Assembly: GCA_023052935.1 (NCBI GenBank)
Contig: CM041297.1
Location: forward strand, 93,217,521 to 93,281,520
Source of the DNA: Piezodorus guildinii
Lineage: Eukaryota; Arthropoda; Insecta; Hemiptera; Pentatomidae
Direction: 5' to 3'
Length of the DNA stretch: 64,000 bases
The notes under the pieces are model-generated. The model did no database searches, was not told the origin of the DNA, and worked only from the letters and a program-made list of their open reading frames with translations. Positions within the stretch are counted from its first letter, which is position 1. The number at the start of each line of letters is the position of its first letter. This document shows positions 56,654 to 64,000 of this stretch, piece by piece. The position numbers and the translations under genes were made by a program.

Positions 56654-58325
56654 ATGATGAACGTCCCAGATAAAAATACAGCGCTTCAGGTGCACAGCGC
56701 GCAAGTAGAGCAGCTCAGCTCAACTCCCTTTACTCAATCCAACATCGAGACCTCCCAAGCTCATTTCGTGGAGAATGTCCCGCCCTATCAACAACCCTCC
56801 CTCACAATGGAATCACATAGTAGCGATGCTACACTCGTACCTCTACCATTAACCTCAACTTCATCCCAATCTCCTTCCACTTCTCTTCAACCGCCAAACT
56901 CTCACGGGCAAATAGAAAATACAGTCCCGTTTCGCACTAAGTGGTTTCCGTGCTATATGGTGATGACTCTGGCCGAAAATGACCAACGGAAAACGTTTGC
57001 CTCATACAGCCCATTTAAAGTGGCAAAAGCTGTCAAATCTTGGAGTCCAGGAACTTCACTGAAATTCCTCAAAAACGGATCAGCAATGTTAAGTGTAAAC
57101 AATGAAAAAGACCTTGCTAATCTACAACGATTTAAAATCTACGATGGTATAGCAGTAGAAATTCTGCCCCATAAAACTCTAAACCACACTAGAGGTGTCA
57201 TTCGCGCAAACGAGCTGCTTCATTGCTCCGAGGAGGAACTGATGGAGGAACTTGCTCCAATGGGTGTAGTGGAAGCTCGGCGAATTCACCGAACCATAAA
57301 TGGCATCAGAACCCCAACAGCCACAGTAATCCTTAAGTTTCTCCGACCAACTGTTCCAGAAAGGATTCAATTGGATTTTCTAACACTACGGGTCCGTCCA
57401 TATGAACCTAATCCGATTCAGTGCCGGTCTTGTTACCGATTTAGGCATACCAAAGCAACCTGTATGACTGTAGCTTGTGGCGTATGTGCTGAGGAGCACT
57501 CCGTTGACACATGTTCAAGTCGACCGAAGTGTGTAAACTGCTTAGGTCCACACCCTGCCTTTAGCAGAAACTGTCCTGTTTACGCCAAAGAGAAGGCCAT
57601 CGAACAAATTCGAGAGACCGACAAGGTATCCTACAAGAGGGCGGAGCAGATATAAAAAAGATTCACTCCCCCTAAGCCTGATGTTTCATTCTCTCAGGCA
57701 CTGAGAGCAGATCCCAACTCTAATTACGGGACTCCTCCTGAGGTCGCATCCCAAGTGGCTCGTGCTGCTGTTCCACCAGTCTCCGATGCTCCACCTCTGA
57801 CTGCAAAGATGGGCTCGGCGACACCACCTAATGAGGCTGAATCCCTACTTCCATCGACAGTCCCTGAGCACACATTAACCAAGCAGCTGTCACAACTTGC
57901 AGGGCTTATAGACACTATCTCCTGCCGGTTGTTAGCACTGGAGCGGCACATATTACCAGGTGATACAATTCCAATTCAGCCGCCGCTTTCCGCAGGCACT
58001 ATAACTCCCTCAGCGCAATACTCCCGAGATACCAGTTCATCCGCTGATGTATGTCCATACTCCGTCGTCCTGTGATCTTCACACTATGACCGAACCACCT
58101 CCTCGAAACATTTCAACTCGCAACCAGAGTGAAAAATCATCCGCCTCTTCCGCAGGTGGACATAGAAATCCTAAACGTCCAGCATCCCGACTATCGGCTG
58201 GTAATGATTTACCCAACTTTGAATCAAATCCTGGATCCTATGCTTCGACGAAGCCGCCTCAGAATAAGCGGCAGACAAAGGTCGAAAAAAAGGCTCCTAG
58301 GACAAAAAATCCTTCTAATAAATGA
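56654..58325 (+). pseudogene. ORF1 (Gag-like, zinc knuckles), interrupted
   Basis: The nucleic-acid-binding protein that coats the retrotransposon RNA in the cytoplasm. The first 333 codons are open from ATG 56654. The N-terminal 90 residues are Ser/Pro/Gln-rich. Then follows a domain (KWFPCYMVM to about 250) and three zinc knuckles: CRSCYRFRHTKATC (residues 257-270), CGVCAEEHSVDTC (about 275-287) and CVNCLGPHPAFSRNC (about 294-308). TAA at 57653 interrupts the frame; the same frame then continues open to 58075. A shift to the third frame (from about 58047) carries a basic tail (RQTKVEKKAPRTKNP) to the stop at 58323-58325. That stop overlaps the ORF2 start as ATGA. The single stop and single shift argue for recent decay. 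Confidence 0.88.
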
Positions 58326-59179
58326 CAATATCCTCACGTGAACTACGGTTTCTGCAATGGAATGTAAATGGGATTAAAGTAAGGAAACCTGACCTCGAAA
58401 TCCTCCTTCGTAATAGCCAAAGTGACGTTGTCTGTATACAGGAGTCGCACTTGAAAACCTCAGAAATATTCAAGATAGCTGGGTACAGCGTAATGAGGAA
58501 AGATTTTACTACTGGACTGATAGCCTGCGGTGGTGTTTGCATTTTAATAAAAAATGATATTCCTTTCCTCCCGGTCCAAATCAACAGTAATCTCCAGGCA
58601 GTTGCCATCAGAATTCTGGCATGCCCATTGGCACTGACAGTCTGCTCCATTTACCTCCCTCCAGGAACTCACGTCACGATACAGCAGCTCGAACAGTTAT
58701 GCCAACAGCTTCCATCGCCACTTCTTCTTCTAGGGGACTTTAATGCTCATAATCAAGCCTGGGGCAGTAAACTAAATGACATTCGATCTGAAACAATAAT
58801 ACAGATTATGGACACCCTTAGCCTTAACTTGCTTAATAACGGTAACCCCACTTATCAGTGTCCCCGATCTGGAGCCCAATCATGTATAGACTTGAGTCTA
58901 TGTACTCCTAGCCTTCAGACTACTCTGTCATGGGAAGTACTTAATGACCCTCACGGCAGCGATCATTTCCCCGTATATATTCACACAGCTAGTAGAGTAG
59001 CCAACGTGGCGCGCCCAGGGTGCTGGCTGGTGAAGAAGGCTGATTGGTCGCTGTTCCAGGAGTCAGCTAAAATCTCTCAACTTGATGTGAACCTCGACGG
59101 TGTGGAGCTTATAAACAATTCGAGGCTGCATTACTTCGGGCCGCGGAAGTTGCCATCCCTTATCGAGAACCGAGCATGA
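58322..59179 (+). pseudogene. ORF2 part 1: APE-type endonuclease
   Basis: The domain nicks the target DNA to prime reverse transcription. It begins with ATG 58322, overlapping the ORF1 stop by ATGA, an arrangement associated with termination-reinitiation. Motifs in order: FLQWNVNG (Asn14), IQESHLK (Glu41), SIYLPPGTH (Tyr111), LGDFNAHNQAWGS (Asp139, Asn141), SCIDLSL (Asp190) and GSDHFPV (Asp214, His215). All expected catalytic residues of the apurinic-endonuclease fold are present. The coding sense passes to the next frame around 59040-59120 (EAALLRAAEVAIPYREPSM is readable in frame 1), so the printed C-terminus ending LIENRA is out of frame. Confidence 0.9.
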
Positions 59180-59661
59180 TCTCAATGCAGCCAGTCCCTT
59201 GGTGGACTGAGGAGTGCCGCTTGGCGGTACGCAAGAGAAAACAGGCCTTAAGGAAACTGTCTCACAAGCCCTCTCCACTCAACCTGGAAGCCTACAGAAA
59301 TGCAAGGATTCATGCGCGTTACGTTATAAAAATGCAGAAAAAACGTGCCTGGATAAAATTTCTTGATAACATCAGTTCCAATACCCCTCTAGAACTGTTT
59401 TGGAACACGGTTAAGAAACTAAACGGTCGGTTAATACCTGGACCCCCTAAGTTGCTTCAAATCAACCAAGAGGTCGTGTCAGACCCTCAGAGGATAGCTG
59501 ATGCACTTGGACAGCACTTCTACGATGTATCGGCCTCACAAAATTACCCCCTACACTTCCAGCGGCTCAAGAACGACCGTGAAACAACTCCGTGCAACAT
59601 ATCTATTCCCTCCAGACGCAGCACAAGTACGGCTCTCAAACCACCCCTTTTCGGAAGCTGA
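59122..59661 (+). pseudogene. ORF2 part 2: linker between endonuclease and RT
   Basis: Frame 1 is open through VPWWTEECRLAVRKRKQALR, WIKFLDNISSNTPLELFWN and KKLNGRLIPGPPKLL to ADALGQHFYDVS. PWW...C..A...R and the W..W/F..NTP...W/F....K..G blocks are the standard linker of I- and R1-like ORF2 proteins. The coding sense then shifts to frame 2 near 59560-59600. Confidence 0.82.
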
Positions 59662-59830
59662 ATTCCAGGTAGCACTAGCCTCGTGCAAAGAAGCATCCCC
59701 AGGGCCAGATGGCATTCACGCTAGTATGGTAACCAGCCTCTCAGCTAAGGACAAAATTGCACTCCTTCATATTTTCAATAAGCTCTTTCTAGGAGGCAAT
59801 TTCCACTATCATGGAAAGATGCTATCCTGA
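59560..59830 (+). pseudogene. ORF2 part 3: start of the RT domain
   Basis: Frame 2 gives SNHPFSEAEFQVALASCKEA, SPGPDGIHASMVTSL and LHIFNKLFLGG: the first conserved RT block (A.GPDGI). Near 59800 the frame shifts again, and SWKDAILIPIHKKNKPPD followed by SSYRPISLTSIPCK continues in frame 1. Confidence 0.85.
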
Positions 59831-62022
59831 TCCCGATTCACAAGAAAAATAAACCCCCCGATATTGCTTCTAGTTACAGACCCATCTCTTTGACCAGCAT
59901 TCCATGTAAAATTTACGAAAGGCTAATAGCCAATCGATTGCAGTGGTACCTAGAAACCGAAAATATGCTACCAGCCTGGCAGAGTGGATTCCGTAAAGGA
60001 CGAAGCACTCAAGACAATCTTGTATTCCTCTCCTCAGAAATACTTACAGCATTTGGAGAGCGCGAACGAGTGTTAGCTGTATTGCTCGATGTTGAAAAAG
60101 CCTTCGATCGAGTTTGGAGATGGCTCATCATCTCCTCTCTACAGAAGTGTGGTATTCATGGTCCTATTCTTTCCTTTATTCGGCATTACCTGCGAGACCG
60201 GTCGTTCAGAGTGCGTTGCGGAAATACAATGTCATCTCGTTTTGTTCAAGAGAATGGTGTTCCCCAAGGAGGTGTCCTTAGTCCTATTCTATTTTGTTTA
60301 GCTTTCAATGGCGTCCTAGGTAATATTCACCCACCAGTCCAGGCACTGCTATTTGCGGATGACCTATTGCTTTGTGTTCGAGGCAAACAAATTACTGAAC
60401 TCACCAAATCGATGCAGTCTGCGCTCCATACTGTGGAGAACTGGTGTTCAAACAACGGTTTTAAAATTTCCTCAGCCAAATCTACAGCAATCATCTTCGC
60501 AAAACGGGCAGCAAACATCTCTCAACCTTTATCTCTTTTAATAGACGGGCAAAGGATAAATGTAGTAGAAAAGGTCAAGTACCTGGGGGTTACGTTTGAC
60601 AGTCGCCTATCCTGGGGCCCGCACATCCGTGAGGTCAAAGCCTCTTGTATACGAGCACTCAACTTACTTCGGATGGTCACAAACACGGCTTGGGGGGGAG
60701 ACCGTATGGCTATGCTAAGATTATTTAGAGTGGTTCTACGGAATAGGGTAGAATACGGAGCATGTGCATACGGATCTGCCGATCCGACTCGTCTAAATGC
60801 GCTTAGAGTGATCGTTACTACGGGGCTGAGGACAGCCATCGGCGCGTTTCGTTCTAGCCCCATTATCAGTCTCTTCGGCGAAGCCGGGGAGTTGCCATCC
60901 CATTATCGCCGACAACAAATGGAGGTTAAATACTTCCTTAAAGTTCTCGCAAACCCTCATCACCCACTAAAACCTCAATTTCTTCTTTCTTTGCGAGAAC
61001 GGCCGCTGATGCCTACTCTTCCCTCTCGGGTCCACGACGCGATTCTGCCTTTCCGCCAGAGTTTAGAGCAGCTATACCCCATCGGGCCGTCCCCTATACC
61101 TCCCTGGTCCGTCCCTTCTATCCATTGTCAACTGTCTCTCACACGACTTCCAAAACTCACGACTCCACCAAAAGTATACCAGCAAGAATTTTTAGAGCTT
61201 ATCCAAAGGTACCATAATGTTAATGTTTATTACACAGACGGCTCTAGGGGAGAACTAGGCGCTGGAGCTGCAGTTGTGAGTGAGGCCCAAGTTAACATGT
61301 TTGCCCTCCCTTCTATATCGAGTAGCTATACCGCCGAAGTAACTGCCATCCTCCAGTCCCTCCTTCTTCGCCAGCAATCTTCCTCTCAAGTAATCATATG
61401 CACCGATTCCCTCTCCACTCTCTCCTCTATCCGTAACATATATTCCTCTGACTATCTCATCCAAAGAATTCATACCACACTTGCATCCTTTCCCTCCCGG
61501 GTCAACATTGTTTTCTTCTGGGTTCCAGGACATTGTGGGATCTTGGGGAACGATCGGGCTGATTTAGCGGCACGTCACGCGGTTTCCGAGGGTCTTGAAC
61601 TTCAAGGTGTGAGCCTGCCTGACCTTGTCACTTCAATTCGATCTAGCATATTGGGTTGCTGGCAGCGGGAGTGGGCGGCCCTCGAGAACAATAAGCTTCG
61701 CCTTATTCGGCCCCGCGTTGGCCCTTGGGGGTCTTCCTGCCGGCCGTCTCGACGCGAAGAGGTTGTGCTCGCGCGACTTCGTATAGGACACTCTAGGTTG
61801 ACCCACGGTTATCTCATGGCCCGTGGACATCCGCCTCTCTGTCGATCATGTCAGGTTCCTCTCTCAATACTCCACATCCTCACAGAATGCCGACAATATA
61901 CCGCTTCACGTATTCTTTTCAACCTCCCCACCGATCTGTCGCTTCTTCTCTCTGATTCCTCTCCTCATATAACTAACATCATTCGCTTCCTAAAGTCAAA
62001 CCATCTTTACTCTCAGATCTAA
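59803..62022 (+). pseudogene. ORF2 part 4: RT core, RNase H and C-terminal knuckle
   Basis: Open for 710 codons from 59890 to the stop at 62020-62022 (numbering from 59890). RT: LLDVEKAFDRVW (Asp67), NGVPQGGVLSPILF (about 122-135), LLFADDLLL (Asp157, Asp158; codons at 60358-60363), VEKVKYLGVTFDSRLSW and EYGACAYG. RNase H: YYTDGSRGELGAGAAVV (Asp450), TAEVTAI (Glu483), CTDSLSTL (Asp506), GNDRADLAARHA (Asp555), so the D-E-D-D set is intact. C-terminus: RLRIGHSRLTHGYLMARG, then CRSCQVPLSILHILTEC (CX2CX7HX4C). This is the largest intact frame in the window and reads as fully conserved. Confidence 0.93.
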
Positions 62023-62107
62023 ACTATACTCTCACTCTACTCCTATAATCATGTAACCTGTGTCTAACGGTGTAAAGGCGAACATGACCCTGGTGGTTGT
62101 CGCCTCG

Positions 62108-62140
<33 letters not shown>
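62023..62140 (+). terminator. 3' UTR and poly(A) tail of the I-group element
   Basis: About 85 bp of UTR followed by a 33-A run (62108-62140). GGCGA at 62077 and TCGCC near 62100 could close a small stem-loop just before the tail, the region that the RT recognises in this group (inference). Confidence 0.7.
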
Positions 62141-62149
<9 letters not shown>

Positions 62150-62153
62150 TTCC
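62141..62153. repeat. Target-site duplication, right (13 bp)
   Basis: Exact copy of 56137-56149 directly after the poly(A) tail. Confidence 0.95.
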
Positions 62154-62267
62154 TTAATAATTTCACGTATTTTTATCTCTAACTGTATTTGAAATCCTTT
62201 CATTGATTTTAAAAATTGAGGTAAGTGAAAGTCGTGTGTTGCCCGCCCTAGATTTTTATATATTACT

Positions 62268-62392
62268 TTCACTTACTATATATACAATAGTAAGGGGAAG
62301 TATTGCGATCGTGAAAATTTTCGAATTCCAGTTTTCAACGGAAATACACGTTTTAGGGTCCCCTGAGTCCAAATAATCAAGTCCCGCAAAAG

Positions 62393-62453
<61 letters not shown>

Positions 62454-63112
62454 TGTGTGTGTGTGGTAACTCCCGGGCGGAAACGGTAAGTCTTATGAAA
62501 CTGAAATTTCATATTTAAGACAACTATACGCCCGAGACGAGACAAAACTTTTTTCATAAAAATGAGCCTACTAGAAGAGGCACTTTATACCATGCATTTT
62601 GCACCTTTTTTCGATTTTCTCAAAAACGGTTCCGACGATTTTGATTAAACTCGCTATATCGATGTAAAATTTAATGGGCTTTAATATCATGTAGGTTTTA
62701 TTTAGATAAAAATGGTCTGACAGGGCTTAAATGCCGATATTATAAATCGTCTTTCCCTAAAGTACCTTTAATTTTGTAGATTCAATAATAATAACTAGAT
62801 TATCTTGTTAACGCTGATGAAAAACTGGTAAATATATAAATTGAATAAATTCGATACCCAACAAAAGGAGAAAAACAGAAAAAATATTTTTTTAATGCAA
62901 TTTTTCGTTTTTGAACATAAGAGCAGTAATATACATGTATGATATACCGTTGGAAAGCTAAAGATTTTAGAAAAATTATCATCTCATACACAAGCTTTTA
63001 AAAGTTAATAGAGAGTGATGAAATGAACATAAAACTAACTGATTATTTTAGATAATAATATAATAGATTTTTGAATCAAACACATGTTTCTATAGAAATT
63101 TAATTTAATTTA
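62268..63112 (+). mobile_element. 842-bp family element, tandem copy 2
   Basis: Nearly identical to copy 1 over its whole length, including TGCGATCGTGAAAATTTTCG, CTATACGCCCGAGAC and AGAGCAGTAATATACATG. It lacks the last 115 bp or so: it stops at AAATTTAATTTAATTTA, the place equivalent to the retrotransposon insertion point in copy 1, and the next copy begins at once. It contains the long GT tract 62394-62464. Confidence 0.88.
62394..62464. repeat. (GT)n microsatellite in tandem copy 2
   Basis: About 33 GT units with one CT interruption. Confidence 0.95.
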
Positions 63113-63117
63113 TTACT

Positions 63118-63235
63118 TTCACTTACTATATATAGTAAGGGGAAGTATTGCGATCGTGAAAATTTTCGAATTCCAGTTTTCAACGGAAATAAACTCCCCT
63201 GAGTCCAAATAACCAAGTCCCGCAAAAAGGTCTGT

Positions 63236-63236
<1 letters not shown>
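63118..63236 (+). mobile_element. 842-bp family element, tandem copy 3 (truncated)
   Basis: The first 119 bp match copies 1 and 2, with a short deletion (ACACGTTTTAGGGTC absent). It stops in the GT tract at GGTCTGTGT, where the poly(T) of an R1-type insertion begins. Its remainder, if any, is beyond the window. Confidence 0.85.
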
Positions 63237-63269
<33 letters not shown>

Positions 63270-64000
63270 TGTAGGTAGGGGAAAAATCTTACATAGACGA
63301 TGTGTGGCTATACAAGCCCACAACAGTGTGAGATTCCTACTCACTAAAAAACCACCTCCCTATTCGCCTTCACCACCCCACGGAACTGCCGTCAGGCATT
63401 ACTTCGCGGGGGGCAGTATGGCTATGTGCCTACTTCAGTACTGGACATCTTTATCTTATCTATCTTATAAGTCTTACCTGACCGCTCCTTTCACGCTCTT
63501 GAGATCTGAGCTTCTTTCCTACCCCATGCAGTTGCCCATGCATTGAAATCTCCCGCGAAGAGAACAGAATTATATCCTTCTAATTCCAGCACGATTCTGT
63601 CTAGCAAAGTCTCAGTCTTCTTGTGATGCGCTCGGTGATGCATAGACACTACATATGTAGATGCATCCCACCTTGATCCATACAAAACCTTTTCTTTGAA
63701 TCGGTTGGACTTCTTTAATGAAATGGCATTTATTGACCCAAATACCTGCTCGACCAGAGCTGTCATCAATCCAGAACAGGGCCCATTGGCATCTCTATAC
63801 TGTTCGCACAGTATGGCAACGTCTATATCCATCTCCCTAATTGTTTGCCAGAATAGATCCTGAGCAACTTCACAATAATTCCAGTTGAGCTGTAAAATTT
63901 CATTTCCTGCTTTTGGTAGCTGCTTTCAAAGCTCGCTGATATTCTGGGCAACTGAAATTACCCGTGGCGTGCTTTCGATTTCTCCCTTCTGGGCACAGTA
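63237..64000 (-). pseudogene. R1-type retrotransposon: endonuclease domain next to a 3' UTR (RT missing), partial
   Basis: The minus strand ends in a 31-A tail (63237-63267) preceded by about 220 bp of R1-like 3' UTR (GGTTTTTTAGTGAGTAGGAA, GAATCTCACAC). Upstream the frame reads LQLNWNYCEVAQDLFWQT, IDVAILCEQYRD, LYGSRWDASTYVVSMHHRA and LFAGDFNAWATAWG, the N-terminal half of an APE endonuclease of the R1 clade, up to ISRA and a stop at 63491. Upstream of the window-edge Cys-Ala-Gln codons the element continues outside. The remaining endonuclease motifs and the whole RT are absent, so this is an internally deleted copy. It is inserted into tandem copy 3. Confidence 0.8.

Larger units (their letters stand above)
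56150..62140 (+). mobile_element. Near-complete I-group non-LTR retrotransposon (about 6.0 kb)
   Basis: The element has a GC-rich 5' UTR beginning CCCGTAGGGGGAAG, a Gag-like ORF1, an ORF2 with endonuclease, RT and RNase H, a short 3' UTR and a poly(A) tail (62108-62140), all inside a perfect 13-bp duplication. RNase H after RT plus a C-terminal Cys-His knuckle places it in the I/LOA group (family knowledge). Its GC content is markedly higher than that of the host DNA. One in-frame stop and a handful of frame changes show it is a recently dead or imperfectly sequenced copy; it appears complete at the 5' end, though this cannot be proven without another copy. Confidence 0.92.
55326..62252 (+). 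mobile_element. 842-bp family element, tandem copy 1, split by an I-group retrotransposon
   Basis: It starts after TTTTTACT (55318-55325) with TTCACTTACTATATATAGTA and ends with GTGTTGCCCGCCCTAGA before TTTTTATA (62253-62260), matching the ends and target preference of the copy at 9471-10312. The sequence is continuous if 56150-62153 is taken out, giving about 0.92 kb. It contains a GT tract at 55447-55499. No coding capacity. Confidence 0.85.

Noticed and set aside
1..64000. Endogenous virus or LTR retrotransposon
   Set aside because: No LTR pair, primer-binding site, protease, integrase, capsid or envelope-like sequence was seen; all RT motifs fall into non-LTR types.

Overview
The window is AT-rich eukaryotic DNA, most likely from an arthropod and probably an insect. 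The grounds are poly(A)-tailed non-LTR retrotransposons of the I, R1, Jockey and RTE types, a mariner relic, several tRNA-derived SINE families, many hairpin-forming MITEs, and (TA)n/(GT)n microsatellites. There are no operons, no bacterial-style gene packing, no CRISPR array and no recognisable virus. The species cannot be named from the sequence. Most of the window reads as intergenic or intronic DNA filled by successive, often nested, insertions.

Layout. 1-5 kb: a hairpin MITE (1-324), a fold-back element carrying hammerhead-like motifs (1784-2623) and a long-tailed Jockey 3' end. 6.5-8 kb: Jockey, SINE and RTE fragments. 8.8-10.5 kb: a palindromic element invaded by two other MITEs. 11-17 kb: another MITE, SINEs and an RTE 3' fragment with the RT active-site motif. 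17.7-23 kb: a possible host terminal exon on the minus strand, a duplicated segment with one SINE-filled and one empty site, another MITE and a possible small host exon. 24-39 kb: Jockey, RTE and mariner relics, SINE-B copies, and two Jockey copies in tail-to-tail orientation next to an RTE copy. 40.05-43.18 kb: a fold-back element of about 3.1 kb whose arms contain a 21-bp tandem array and a roughly 111-bp tandem array. 43-54 kb: more SINEs, retrotransposon tails and two MITEs. 55.3-63.2 kb: three tandem copies of an 0.84-0.92 kb non-autonomous element. The first copy holds a nearly complete 6-kb I-group retrotransposon (56150-62140) with a 13-bp target duplication. The third is interrupted by an R1-type element that runs off the window end.

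The one well-preserved coding unit is the I-group retrotransposon. ORF1 encodes a Gag-like RNA-binding protein with three zinc knuckles. ORF2 encodes an APE endonuclease, a reverse transcriptase and RNase H. ORF1 and ORF2 meet at an ATGA overlap. One in-frame stop, one ORF1 frame change and three ORF2 frame changes make this copy non-functional, but all catalytic motifs are still readable. No intact host gene was found. Three or four short candidate host exons are listed with low confidence. The least ordinary structures are the 40-43 kb fold-back, the hammerhead-bearing fold-back family, the nested palindrome at 8.8-10.5 kb, and the tandem MITE block that serves as a retrotransposon landing site.
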